From Thomasclavelia ramosa DSM 1402 (GTDB lineage Bacteria; Bacillota_I; Bacilli_A; Erysipelotrichales; Coprobacillaceae): a DNA stretch of 64,000 nt. The stretch lies in NCBI RefSeq assembly GCF_014131695.1, contig NZ_CP036346.1, forward strand, positions 1,736,001 to 1,800,000, in the 5' to 3' direction. The position numbers were made by a program, and so were the translations under genes. Numbering within the stretch: the first letter of the stretch is position 1; the number at the start of each line of letters is the position of its first letter. Shown here one piece after another: positions 25,744 through 34,126 of this stretch. The notes under the pieces were generated by a model, which did no database searches, was not told the origin of the DNA, and saw nothing but the letters and a program-made list of their open reading frames with translations.

Positions 25744-26232
25744 TTATTTATATTTTGCAATAACTTCTTCATTAGCACTCATTGCTTGCTTTTCCATATC
25801 TTTACGATATGCTAATAACTTTTCTTTAATCTTATCATGTTTGATTGCCATGATTTGTAACGCCAAATATGCAGCGTTCTTGCTCCCGTTAATTGCCACA
25901 GTAGCCACAGGAATTCCTGAAGGCATTTGAACGATTGATAGTAACGCATCCATACCATCTAATGTAGCCCCGCTAATTGGTACCCCGATAACTGGCAATA
26001 CTGTTTGAGAAGCGACAACTCCAGGTAAAGCTGCTGCCATTCCAGCCGCTGTAATAATTACTTCGGTTCCATCAGTCTCTGTTTCTTTAATAAATGTACT
26101 TAATCCTAAATGTGCCCGATGAGCTGAAAGACATCTTACATTTACTTCAACACCATAGTCTTTCAAAATTCCAATTGCTGGTTCAACCTTACTTAAATCG
26201 CTTGTAGAACCCATAATAATTGCTACTTTCAT
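25744..26232 (-). CDS. purE: N5-carboxyaminoimidazole ribonucleotide mutase (class I PurE)
   Basis: The 162-residue protein has IIMGSTSDLSKVEPAI at the N-terminus, LSAHRAHLGL near 40, IITAAGMAAALPGVVAS near 62 and VPISGATLDGMDALLSIVQMPSGIPVATVAI near 84. Class I PurE usually needs PurK to make N5-CAIR; no purK lies in the window. If none exists elsewhere the cell may use a PurE acting directly on CO2. It is preceded by a hairpin separating it from fhs. Confidence 0.96.
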   Translation of the reverse strand: MKVAIIMGSTSDLSKVEPAIGILKDYGVEVNVRCLSAHRAHLGLSTFIKETETDGTEVIITAAGMAAALPGVVASQTVLPVIGVPISGATLDGMDALLSIVQMPSGIPVATVAINGSKNAAYLALQIMAIKHDKIKEKLLAYRKDMEKQAMSANEEVIAKYK

Positions 26233-26257
26233 AATTTCTTCCTTTCTTTTTAAACCA

Positions 26258-26284
26258 CTAAAAGTGACAATGAGTCACTTTTAG
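26258..26284 (-). other. Intercistronic hairpin between fhs and purE
   Basis: CTAAAAGTGAC (26258-26268) and GTCACTTTTAG (26274-26284) make a perfect 11-base stem with a five-base loop over the fhs stop codon. There is no T run after it leftward (TGGTTTAAAAAG follows), so it looks like a processing or stability element rather than a full terminator. Confidence 0.65.
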
Positions 26285-27951
26285 AATAAGCCTACTATCT
26301 TACCATCTTTATCAATGTCCATATTAACCGCTGCCGGACGTTTTGGTAATCCTGGCATTCTCATAATACTTCCAGAGATAGCTACTAAAAATCCTGCTCC
26401 AGCAGATGGGATAAGATCATTAATCTTAATCGTAAATCCCCTAGGGCGACCAAGCAGCGTCGGTTGATCAGATAAAGAGTATTGGGTCTTAGCTACACAG
26501 ATTGGTAAATCAGCTAATCCTTGTGCTTCGTACTTTTTCATCTTTGTTAATACTTTTTTATCAAACGCTACTCCGTCAGCACCATAGATTTCTTTCGCGA
26601 TAGTTTCAATTTTTTCTTTGATTGATAAATTTAAATCATATAATGGTTGATAATTAGCTTCTTTAATATCTAAGATTTCTAATAGTTTTTCAGCAAGCTC
26701 GATTCCCCCATCAGCACCTTTTTCCCATACTTTAGAAATAGCTACATCAACACCCATTTTATTACATGTATCTTTTAATAATTGCAACTCTGCTTCACTA
26801 TCAGTTGGAAAAGCATTGATTGCTACCACTGAAGGCAGGTTATATTTCGCAATATTTTCAATATGTTTTTCTAAATTTTTAATTCCTTTTGCTAAAGCTT
26901 CAAGATTTTCTGTGCCTAACTCTTTTTTATCAACACCACCATGCATTTTTAGCGCTCTAACAGTTGCAACGATCACAACTGCTTGAGGATCAAGATTAGC
27001 TTGACGACATTTTATATCTAAGAATTTTTCTGCTCCTAAATCAGCACCAAATCCTGCTTCTGTAATTGCATAATCACCTAATTTAATAGCTAATTTAGTT
27101 GCCATCACTGAGTTACATCCATGAGCAATATTAGCAAACGGTCCCCCATGAACAAAGACCGGCGTATGATCTAATGTTTGTACTAAGTTTGGTTTAATTG
27201 CGTCTTTTAATAATAAAGTAACTGCACCAGTTGCTTCAATATCATTTACTGTGACTGGATTTCCAGCATAGTCATAAGCAACGATCATTTTACCTGCTCG
27301 TTCTTTTAAATCTTCAAGGCTCGTTGCCAAACATAAAATTGCCATTACTTCACTAGCGACAGTAATATCAAAACCGTCTTCTCGAGGCATTCCATTGACT
27401 TTTCCGCCAAGACCACAGATAGTATTACGTAAAGCGCGATCATTTAAATCAACAACTCTTCTCCAAACAATATTACGTACATCGATATTTAGAGGATTTC
27501 CCTGATGAATAGAGTTATCAAGCATTGCCGCAATAAGATTATTAGCAGCAGTGATTGCATGGATATCACCAGTAAAATGTAAATTAATATCTTCCATTGG
27601 AACTACTTGTGCATATCCTCCACCGGCAGCTCCACCTTTGATCCCAAAACATGGCCCTAAAGATGGTTCTCTCATTGCCACAACTGATTTTTTTCCTAAC
27701 TTATTTAAGGCTTGAGACAATCCGATCATCGTTGTCGTCTTACCTTCCCCAGCTGGAGTAGGATTAATTGCAGTAACCAAGATCAATTTTCCATCAGGAT
27801 TGTTTTCCAGCCGATTAATCGCCTCAAGTGCAATCTTGGCTTTATACTTACCATATAATTCTAAATCATCATCTTCTAAACCAACCTTTTTAGCAATCTC
27901 ACTAATTGGTTTCATCTTTGCACTTTGTGCAATTTCAACATCAGTTAACAT
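26281..27951 (-). CDS. fhs: Formate--tetrahydrofolate ligase
   Basis: Fhs makes 10-formyl-THF from formate, THF and ATP, feeding the PurN and PurH transformylases encoded downstream. The 556 residues match the bacterial family: [20 protein letters not shown] (P-loop) near residue 66, [23 protein letters not shown] near 100, [15 protein letters not shown] near 270 and [20 protein letters not shown] near 500. It is the first gene of the purine operon and lies behind a ZTP riboswitch, a classic pairing because ZTP signals 10-formyl-THF shortage. Confidence 0.97.
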   Translation of the reverse strand: MLTDVEIAQSAKMKPISEIAKKVGLEDDDLELYGKYKAKIALEAINRLENNPDGKLILVTAINPTPAGEGKTTTMIGLSQALNKLGKKSVVAMREPSLGPCFGIKGGAAGGGYAQVVPMEDINLHFTGDIHAITAANNLIAAMLDNSIHQGNPLNIDVRNIVWRRVVDLNDRALRNTICGLGGKVNGMPREDGFDITVASEVMAILCLATSLEDLKERAGKMIVAYDYAGNPVTVNDIEATGAVTLLLKDAIKPNLVQTLDHTPVFVHGGPFANIAHGCNSVMATKLAIKLGDYAITEAGFGADLGAEKFLDIKCRQANLDPQAVVIVATVRALKMHGGVDKKELGTENLEALAKGIKNLEKHIENIAKYNLPSVVAINAFPTDSEAELQLLKDTCNKMGVDVAISKVWEKGADGGIELAEKLLEILDIKEANYQPLYDLNLSIKEKIETIAKEIYGADGVAFDKKVLTKMKKYEAQGLADLPICVAKTQYSLSDQPTLLGRPRGFTIKINDLIPSAGAGFLVAISGSIMRMPGLPKRPAAVNMDIDKDGKIVGLF

Positions 27952-28118
27952 AACGCCACCCTTTCAAATATAATTTTTAAATAAACATTCTAAGGTCACC
28001 AATAATCAAAACAAAAATACACCTAATTTATATCATATTTCAGCTTTTTTCTCAACCAGTACAGTTGTTTTAAAACCACTCTTTTCGCCCTCAAAACAAG
28101 CAATTTGACCAAAGAATT

Positions 28119-28167
28119 AAAAAAGAGCCTACACTCGTCCAGACTCTTGCCCAGACGGTCGGCTCTT
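28119..28167 (-). terminator. Riboswitch-controlled terminator
   Basis: AAGAGCC and GGCTCTT (28161-28167 and 28123-28129 on the plus strand) pair across the aptamer's 3' conserved region and are followed leftward by TTTTTTA. The stem competes with the ZTP pseudoknot. Confidence 0.85.
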
Positions 28168-28217
28168 ACATGATTATACTCCCTGTGGTTAATTCCACTT
28201 CCGTCAGTCGTATAACT
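28119..28217 (-). promoter_or_regulatory. ZTP riboswitch (pfl motif) controlling fhs-pur
   Basis: Read on the minus strand this leader has the pfl aptamer order. P1 is TTATAC (28210-28215) with GTATAA (28174-28179). Inside it are CGACTGACGGAAGTGG, a hairpin GTGG/CCAC (28185-28198) and ACAGGGAGTA. The conserved 3' part is GACCGTCTGGGCA, close to the consensus CCGCCTGGGCA. The 3' aptamer segment overlaps a terminator stem, so ZTP binding should prevent termination and turn the operon on when formyl-folate is short. Confidence 0.88.
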
Positions 28218-28223
28218 ATTTGC

Positions 28224-28252
28224 ATAATATCATTTATTGATTCAAGATTCAA
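28224..28252 (-). promoter_or_regulatory. Promoter of the fhs-purECMNHDLB operon
   Basis: TTGAAT (28247-28252) and TATTAT (28224-28229) on the minus strand are 17 bases apart. Transcription would start a few bases before the aptamer P1 stem. Confidence 0.75.
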
Positions 28253-28283
28253 GCATTTACAAAAAAATTGTCGCATTTTAAAC

Positions 28284-28586
28284 TCAACAAAAATAATTGA
28301 TAATAAAAATAATTACTAACGGAATTATCATTATAAACAACTCTTTGATTAAAATAGCATCATCACGGCTTTCTAACTTATCTTTGATGGTCTGTTCTGT
28401 ATCAATTTGACGAGTTGGATAACCAACAAAACCACCACAACAAAAAGCTAAAACACCAATAAAAATAAATAAACAGATAATATTTAAAGTACCTTTACTG
28501 ATACTATTAGCAAAACGGCTTCCCAATAACCCAACCAAGAAAACAATATAACCACTATAAAGAAAATATACTAATTTGCGCTTCAT
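28284..28586 (-). CDS. Small membrane protein of unknown function
   Basis: From the ATG complementary to 28584-28586, preceded by AGAAGGTG, the protein has 100 residues. It has three hydrophobic segments (about 6-24, 35-55, 82-98) with a charged loop (TRQIDTEQTIKDKLESRDD) between the second and third. No family is recognised. It lies just upstream of the purine operon promoter on the same strand and has no clear terminator, so some readthrough into the riboswitch is possible. Confidence 0.7.
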   Translation of the reverse strand: MKRKLVYFLYSGYIVFLVGLLGSRFANSISKGTLNIICLFIFIGVLAFCCGGFVGYPTRQIDTEQTIKDKLESRDDAILIKELFIMIIPLVIIFIINYFC

Positions 28587-28661
28587 AATTATCACCTTCT
28601 ATGTTAATTATAAAGATAATATAATGAGATTACAAATATTATATATATTATTTTATAATAA

Positions 28662-28682
28662 AAGATGGTTTTATCCCATCTT
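28662..28682 (-). terminator. Terminator of the CapA-like gene
   Basis: AAGATGG (28662-28668) and CCATCTT (28676-28682) form a stem directly after the stop codon at 28683, followed leftward by TTATTATAAAAT. Confidence 0.7.
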
Positions 28683-29723
28683 CTAGTAACTATATTTTTG
28701 TATTTTAGTTAGTACTCTCTCTTTTTCATTACCTTCTAAAATTATTGGCTGATAATTATTTCGTCCTTTAACCGAGGTAACTGAACAAGGAATAATTTCG
28801 TGACTATCTCCAGTATAAACACCGTCAGTGAAATTCATTGTAATTGAGTAAATCATTGAATCTGTATCACTAGGATTGCGATTTCCACCAAAACAAAAGT
28901 TTCCTAATGAATAAACGATTTGTTTTCCATTATATTCTTCTGTTCCTTGAACAACATGCGGATGTGAACCCATAACTAAATCCGCACCACTATCTATTGA
29001 AAATTTTGCTAACTCACGCTGATCACTATTCGCATAGTATTCCCGCTCAATTCCCCAGTGATAAAAAACGACTACGGCATTAGCTCCCTGGTTATTTTTC
29101 AAGTCATTGATTGCTGCTTTAATTGTTGCACGCCCTTTTTCGTTATTCATTGATAAAGACATTGAACGATACCCCAAAAAGCCAATTTTAATTCCTTTAA
29201 TTTCCTTGACACATGACGTTTCATAGCCAAAATAGCCAATTCCCTTTTCATCAAGTACTTGCTTAGTATCCGTCATCCCTTGTTCATAATAATCTTCTGA
29301 ATGATTATTGGCAATAGAAACCAGCTCAACACTACCGCTAGTTAAAATATTAACATATTCTTTTGGTCCGCTAAAAGGAAACTGTTTTTCTACATGTGAA
29401 GTCGCACTTGTCAATGGGCCTTCAAGATTAACAATTGTAAGGTCATCATTTTCGAAAACATTTTTGACATTCTTAAAAAAATATGTAGCATCATTTCCCT
29501 GTTTGGCATACTCTTGATTAAACGATCCATCATAAGCTTGTCCTGCATAATTTCCCAATGTACAATCCCCTGCAAAATTTAATTTAATACTAGTATTGAC
29601 AGGCTCTTTTTCTTCTGTTTTTTCTTCTTTCTTGACTGTTTCTTCTTTTTTATTCTTTTGATTCGATGATGAGCAGCCAACCACTAAAAATAACATCATC
29701 AAACAAATTAATATTTTCTTCAT
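28683..29723 (-). CDS. CapA/PgsA-family lipoprotein
   Basis: The 346-residue protein begins with a lipoprotein signal (MKKILICLMMLFLVVGC, lipobox Cys at 17) and a Lys/Glu-rich linker, then a CapA domain. Marks are LNFAGDCTLGN near 50, VNLEGPLTSAT near 97, SIANNHSEDYYEQG near 137, IGFLGYRSM near 178, VVFYHWGIERE near 218 and VMGSHPHVVQGTE near 250. CapA proteins have a metallophosphatase-like fold and act in poly-gamma-glutamate or surface polymer assembly, but many lone copies have unknown roles. It lacks PgsB/PgsC partners here. Confidence 0.9.
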   Translation of the reverse strand: MKKILICLMMLFLVVGCSSSNQKNKKEETVKKEEKTEEKEPVNTSIKLNFAGDCTLGNYAGQAYDGSFNQEYAKQGNDATYFFKNVKNVFENDDLTIVNLEGPLTSATSHVEKQFPFSGPKEYVNILTSGSVELVSIANNHSEDYYEQGMTDTKQVLDEKGIGYFGYETSCVKEIKGIKIGFLGYRSMSLSMNNEKGRATIKAAINDLKNNQGANAVVVFYHWGIEREYYANSDQRELAKFSIDSGADLVMGSHPHVVQGTEEYNGKQIVYSLGNFCFGGNRNPSDTDSMIYSITMNFTDGVYTGDSHEIIPCSVTSVKGRNNYQPIILEGNEKERVLTKIQKYSY

Positions 29724-29819
29724 CTTTGCTGCACTCCTTTGTCCATTAGTATATCATATAATTAGATTCTTTTACATTAGATAAAACTTTGTTATAATAC
29801 ATCTTGGGAAGTGAAAACA

Positions 29820-30269
29820 ATGATAAAAGAAATAAACAATAAAATGGATTATGATCACCTTTTAACTGAAAGTGATCCTAATATTAATTTAGTTAGAGAT
29901 TACCTAGAAAATGGTGCTCTGTATGGCTTTTATTTAAAAGACGAACCAGTTTCATTCATTGCAGTAGAAATAATTGATGGCGAAGTTGAAATCAAAAATC
30001 TCCTTACATTAAGTGAACATCGTGGTCACGGCTATGCCAAAGCATTAATCAAATTTATTGAAGAAACGTACAATTCATATGATACTTTTCTAGTTGGTAC
30101 TGCAAATTCCAGTCTTGAAAATATCACTTTTTATACACGTTTAGGATATGTTTATAGTCATCGGATTGAAAATTTCTTTATTGACTATTATCCTAATAAG
30201 ATAATTGAAAACGGAATGCAGGCAACCGATTTAATGTATTTTAAAAAAAGTCGACAAGGCTTAAATTAA
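29820..30269 (+). CDS. GNAT-family N-acetyltransferase
   Basis: The ATG at 29820 gives 149 residues; GGGAAGTG just upstream serves as ribosome site, whereas a GTG at 29811 would sit inside it. The acetyl-CoA site is visible as VEIKNLLTLSEHRGHGYAKALIKFI (about 58-82), followed by NITFYTRLGY (about 102). The acceptor substrate is unknown. It is expressed rightward, divergent from the CapA-like gene. Confidence 0.88.
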   Translation: MIKEINNKMDYDHLLTESDPNINLVRDYLENGALYGFYLKDEPVSFIAVEIIDGEVEIKNLLTLSEHRGHGYAKALIKFIEETYNSYDTFLVGTANSSLENITFYTRLGYVYSHRIENFFIDYYPNKIIENGMQATDLMYFKKSRQGLN

Positions 30270-30270
30270 G

Positions 30271-30370
30271 AGCAAAGACATATTTGATATAATTATCTTT
30301 AAATAGCCAAGGCAAATAACCAAAATCTATTTAAGAGGGAATCATATCATCTAAACACTTTGCTTTTTTA
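30271..30370 (+). other. Structured 3' region with terminator-like end
   Basis: AGCAAAG (30271-30277) pairs with CTTTGCT (30358-30364), which is followed by TTTTTT. Inside, TTAAATAG (about 30298-30305) pairs with CTATTTAA. The whole can fold as a branched hairpin ending the GNAT transcript. It is longer than a normal terminator and might be a small RNA or leader. Confidence 0.4.
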
Positions 30371-30433
30371 TTTATTATGATGTTTTTAAATCAGTATCTA
30401 TGTTAGAATATTAATATAAGGCTGGTGAGAAAG

Positions 30434-31255
30434 ATGATTGAACTTCCTGAAGCATATGCAATTGCTGATGACTTGGAAAAAGAAATACTTGGTAAGACTA
30501 TAATTGATCTCGGGGGTAACTACACTGATCATAAATTTACTTTTTATGAAGGAAATCCTAATTCATACAAGGAATTATTAGTTGGTAAAAAAGTAACAGG
30601 TATTATTAAGCGAAATTACTATGTTGAAATAGTAATTGAGAATTACCGTTTAACCTTTCGTGACGGCGCTAATATTCGCTACTACCAAAAACCAACTAAA
30701 TTAAAAAAAAGCAAATTACTAATTACTTTTGCTGATCAAAGTTTCATCAATGTAACAACATCAATGTATTGTTTTATTGGACTTTTTGATCAAATAACAG
30801 GATCAAATAATGAATATTATCAAACAGAATTAACCAGTATTGGTCCTTTAGATCAAGAATTTACTCTTAATTACTTTAAAACATTAATTACTGATGAAAC
30901 TGAAAAACTCAGTATCAAAGCCTTTTTAGCAACTAAGCAAAGAATTTTAGGGATTGGTAATGGTGTTGCTCAAGATATTATGTTTAATGCCAAACTCTTT
31001 CCCAAACGAAGGATTAAGACATTAAATGAACAAGATATAAAAAATTTATATGATGCGCTTATTAGAACTCTAACAAAGATGGTCGAAAACCACGGTCGAG
31101 ACAGTGAAAAAGATATATACGGAAATCCTGGTGGCTACAAAACTATCTTATGCGCTAAATCTTATAAAAGTGGTTGCCCAATCTGTCACTGTGAAATAAA
31201 AAAAGAACAATATCTAGGTGGTAGTATCTATTATTGTCCTAATTGTCAAAAATAA
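30434..31255 (+). CDS. Fpg/Nei-family DNA glycosylase-like protein
   Basis: From the ATG at 30434 (GGTGAG before it) the protein has 273 residues. It keeps the Fpg/Nei layout: N-terminal beta-sandwich, helix-two-turn-helix (FLATKQRILGIGNGVAQDIMF near 163) and a C-terminal zinc finger with CPIC and CPNC pairs. The N-terminus is MIELPEA, whereas active Fpg and Nei start MPELPEV and use Pro as the nucleophile; here that Pro is Ile, though Glu is kept. It may bind lesions without base excision, or use another nucleophile. Known family function is oxidised-base repair. Confidence 0.88.
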   Translation: MIELPEAYAIADDLEKEILGKTIIDLGGNYTDHKFTFYEGNPNSYKELLVGKKVTGIIKRNYYVEIVIENYRLTFRDGANIRYYQKPTKLKKSKLLITFADQSFINVTTSMYCFIGLFDQITGSNNEYYQTELTSIGPLDQEFTLNYFKTLITDETEKLSIKAFLATKQRILGIGNGVAQDIMFNAKLFPKRRIKTLNEQDIKNLYDALIRTLTKMVENHGRDSEKDIYGNPGGYKTILCAKSYKSGCPICHCEIKKEQYLGGSIYYCPNCQK

Positions 31256-31290
31256 AAAAGTAAGATAGAAATTAATCTAAGGGCTATCAG

Positions 31291-31385
31291 GTAGATACAC
31301 AAAATAAATAAAATTTTTAACCCGGCTAACTTAGTGATATGCTCCCACCTCCATAGATACCCATTTGGTTATTTCGTGTGTCTAC
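31291..31385. ncRNA. Candidate structured RNA or long hairpin between convergent genes
   Basis: Arms GTAGATACACAAAATAA (31291-31307) and TTATTTCGTGTGTCTAC (31369-31385) form a 17-base stem with one wobble and one mismatch. Flanking CTAA/TTAG can extend it across a bulge. The 61-base interior is more GC-rich than its surroundings (CCCGGC, GCTCCCACCTCC). It encodes no protein. It does not match 6S, SRP or tmRNA consensus as far as I can tell, and the strand is unclear. Confidence 0.4.
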
Positions 31386-31488
31386 TTTAGTGGAATCATC
31401 ATATCATGTTTTCATCTACTTTTTTATCTTTCTGTTTAAATCAAAATAAAAACCTGTTTATTTTCAATCAGTTATAGCATTCATCTAA

Positions 31489-32487
31489 TCATTTGAACTT
31501 AAATCTTTTATCTTCCATAAAGGATTTTCGTGAAGGATTTCCTTCAACTCGAAAAATCCTTTTATTTTTCACATCATATATGACCGACCAAACTGTATCC
31601 TTTCCTGTTTTTCGATCGTACTGACAAATATAACCATACCTACCTGATAATAAAGCAGCCGCATCATTAAAATCGTTGATTTTATCAGTTAAAATCGCTT
31701 CTTTGATAGTTTGATAGCGCTTTTGAGCTTGCCAATTATCAATAAGATGATTATTATATTCCCGCATTGCTTCACTGAAGAACCAGTTAGTTGCAAAAGC
31801 ATTCTGATTATTTCTATTGATTTTAATTTGTTTACTATTGCACTCAATCAATGCAATATCACCACCAGTATCAACCAGTGTAAAAGTTTGACTTGAAGCA
31901 ATCGGTAATGTATTCAACAATTGAATTACTTCATCAACTGTTTTACACTTCTCCAAAAATAGCCGCAGCATCATTCCGGCATTTAGCCCCAGTTGTTTTA
32001 CAGTTGGATAAACAGCAGTTAATCCAATTGCTAAACCATACTCGTTGATACCATCTTCCATCTCAACGCACGCTGTAGTGTTGCCATTAAACGCATATGA
32101 ATCATTAGTAAATTGATATATACAATTAGTATACAGTTTTTCAATTTTTGTTAAAAAATCACTATTTCGTCCAAATAAGATTTCATTTTCATTTCTAAAA
32201 GCAAAACAAGAACAATGTACTTCTGGAACAATGCAGTACATACTCAACAAAACAGCACAAATACTTTTAAATGAACATTTTTGTCCATCAGCAATTCCCC
32301 TTATTTCTTCAATAATCTCTGGGAAAAATTTTTGATAAATCGGTAAACATTGTAAAGCAAAATCATAGTGCTCTAAAGTAATTTCAAAGGGTACATTAGT
32401 TAAAAACAGTTGCTTATGTTTTAATAAATTTCTCCCCCACTTAAATCCAATCTGATAATGTTCTCCTTTAAATCTTGAATGATACAT
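31489..32487 (-). CDS. C45-family autoproteolytic acyltransferase/hydrolase
   Basis: The 332-residue protein matches the acyl-CoA:6-aminopenicillanic acid acyltransferase (peptidase C45) family of Ntn hydrolases. It shows YQIGFKWG at the start, EIRGIADGQKCSF near 60, VHCSCFAFRNENEILFGRNSDF near 90 (a Cys there becomes the N-terminal nucleophile after self-cleavage) and NEYGLAIGLT near 148. Gut bacterial relatives cleave or form amide bonds, including N-acyl amides and bile-acid-like substrates. The true substrate is unknown. It is monocistronic. Confidence 0.85.
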   Translation of the reverse strand: MYHSRFKGEHYQIGFKWGRNLLKHKQLFLTNVPFEITLEHYDFALQCLPIYQKFFPEIIEEIRGIADGQKCSFKSICAVLLSMYCIVPEVHCSCFAFRNENEILFGRNSDFLTKIEKLYTNCIYQFTNDSYAFNGNTTACVEMEDGINEYGLAIGLTAVYPTVKQLGLNAGMMLRLFLEKCKTVDEVIQLLNTLPIASSQTFTLVDTGGDIALIECNSKQIKINRNNQNAFATNWFFSEAMREYNNHLIDNWQAQKRYQTIKEAILTDKINDFNDAAALLSGRYGYICQYDRKTGKDTVWSVIYDVKNKRIFRVEGNPSRKSFMEDKRFKFK

Positions 32488-32853
32488 AATTTTTCGCTCC
32501 TTTTTATAAGAGCCACCGGTAACTCATAATCCAAGCATAAATCAATAAAATTTTATTGTCAATGAATTAAATTTATTAAATCAATTACCCGTTTTACTTA
32601 TTAAAAATCATGAAATTATCTATTTAAAGGCAAATATAATCACTCCTATGATAAAAAGAGATAGCGGAGCAATTAAAAACTAAAATCAAAATAGCTAACG
32701 TACGTTTAGGAAAACTACTATTTATTAAAGACTTTAATATAAATAATTTATTTCCTCTTCTCCCTTTTTCAGTATTATTTATATAAGTATGAAGCTTATC
32801 AATCTGTTGAGAAATTTCGCTACCTCAAGGGTTATCCAAGCCATATTTTTTTG
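32488..32853. other. Intergenic region without recognisable gene
   Basis: An AT-rich stretch of about 365 bases. I see no tRNA, conserved leader or convincing ORF. It adjoins a decayed regulator gene and is probably eroding coding sequence. Confidence 0.4.
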
Positions 32854-33283
32854 CTATTTAGACATATTATTATCAAAATATTTTTCAAGCTCAGACAAAT
32901 TTTGATATTGGGTAAAAATACCGTTCAAATTGAGCGGATCTTCGATTATGATATCCTTATCTTTTAAAATAGCAAAGATTTCATGAATATTATCTAGAGA
33001 AATACTCTCAAATAAATGACAACTATATTCAGCATATATATCCAAATCTATATAAATACCGTGATAATAATCCAATATGTGACCACATTGCAAATAGCAA
33101 ATACCCATGATCGCCAGCTAACGCCGGAATATAAGTTCTGGAACATATCGAAAAAACCACTCTCTTGATATCCTGATAATTATATTTGGCAATCCTTTCT
33201 TATGTTCTCCCTAATCATTATTTCTTCATTTGAGAAAAGAACGTGTACTTTATTTTCAATGTCTACTGGAATTTTTAAATAAC
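32854..33283 (-). pseudogene. Decayed C-terminal part of a MerR-type regulator
   Basis: Reading leftward past the stop of the 33284-33607 frame, another frame continues the protein (GYLKIPVDIENKVHVLFSNE), stops at a TAA (near 33186), and the remaining 84 residues (32854-33108) form a further open piece (GICYLQCGHILDYYHGIYID). The pieces are in different frames with stops between, so the ligand-binding half of a longer MerR-like protein seems to be lost. The link between the last piece and the regulator is inference. Confidence 0.5.
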
Positions 33284-33607
33284 CTAAAAAGCTTTCTTGC
33301 GTGATAAGTTTTTTTCAATTAAATCAATGATTCTCTGCTTTTTACCTATCTCTTTTAATAAATATTCTTTTTTCTGATTCAAACATGTATTTAAAGAAAT
33401 TTCATTGTTAAATATACGTCTGATGTCTTCAATTGAAAGATCAAAAGAGCGCAACATAATAATATTTTTTATTATTCGAATATCTTCATGACTATAATTA
33501 CGATAACCATTATCATCACGTGATGGCGAAATTAATTCCTCCTTTTCATAATAACGTAAGGTATCCTTTGTAGTCCCCAATAATTTTTCAAGTTCATTTG
33601 TTTTCAT
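33284..33607 (-). CDS. MerR-family transcriptional regulator, truncated
   Basis: The 107 residues hold a full MerR winged helix (TNELEKLLGTTKDTLRYYEKE, then SRDDNGYRNYSHEDIRIIKN) followed by SIEDIRRIFNN and a coiled coil (about 80-104). It ends abruptly at KKAF where a one-base shift would continue into a longer C-terminus. The DNA-binding and dimer parts are intact, so it could still bind an operator, but it lacks an effector domain. A promoter of the type bound by MerR proteins is not adjacent. Confidence 0.75.
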   Translation of the reverse strand: MKTNELEKLLGTTKDTLRYYEKEELISPSRDDNGYRNYSHEDIRIIKNIIMLRSFDLSIEDIRRIFNNEISLNTCLNQKKEYLLKEIGKKQRIIDLIEKNLSRKKAF

Positions 33608-33688
33608 AACAACCTCTCCCTGTTATAAAATATAAAAATCTTAAAAAACCAAGAAAACGTAAGAAGCCTTCTTGCATCTTACGTTCAA

Positions 33689-34051
33689 TTACTTGTTTAA
33701 AAACTTTTTAATTCCTTCAAATACTTCATCACTTATAATATGTTCAATCTTACAAGCATCATCCTCAGCTACTTCTTTAGAAACCTTTGCAGTATGCATT
33801 AAAAATTCTGTAAGACATTCATGTTTTTCATAAACAGCAGTAGCCTTTTCCGTTCCTTTTTCAGTTAGTTCAATATATCCTTTACTATCAACAATAATAT
33901 ATCCGTCATTCTTTAGAATGCCTACACCACGACTAACACTTGGTTTACTAAATCCCAACTCTCGAGCAATATCAATCGAACGAACATTACCGTTTTGTTT
34001 TTTTAATAATAAAATTGTTTCCAAATACATTTCACCAGATTCGTGCATCAT
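33689..34051 (-). CDS. DtxR/MntR-family metal-dependent repressor
   Basis: The 120-residue protein has the DtxR winged helix (MYLETILLLKKQNGNVRSID, then ARELGFSKPSVSRGVGILKNDG) and the dimerisation/metal domain (ITEKG-type LTEKGTEKATAVYEKHECLT, DACKIEHIISDE). Glu and His residues of the metal site are visible near 78-82 and 100-105. It lacks the SH3-like third domain, as in MntR and short IdeR-like proteins. It lies close to nrdI, whose promoter carries tandem GTTAG/CTAAC operators resembling DtxR boxes, so it is a good candidate to bind them. Confidence 0.9.
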   Translation of the reverse strand: MMHESGEMYLETILLLKKQNGNVRSIDIARELGFSKPSVSRGVGILKNDGYIIVDSKGYIELTEKGTEKATAVYEKHECLTEFLMHTAKVSKEVAEDDACKIEHIISDEVFEGIKKFLNK

Positions 34052-34090
34052 CTACTCTTCCTCCAATCGTTTTATATAATTATACCAATA

Positions 34091-34126
34091 AAATAAAAAA
34101 AAGAAAACCAGAATGCTTCCGGTTTT
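34091..34126 (-). terminator. Intrinsic terminator upstream of the DtxR-family gene
   Basis: AAAACC (34104-34109) pairs with GGTTTT (34121-34126), extended by GAA/TTC inside. Read leftward it is followed by a long T-rich tail. It ends transcription coming from the right. Confidence 0.8.

Noticed and set aside
31256-31488. 6S RNA, SRP RNA or tmRNA
   Set aside because: The interior lacks the conserved SRP tetraloop, the tmRNA tag region and the 6S length; kept only as a candidate structured element.
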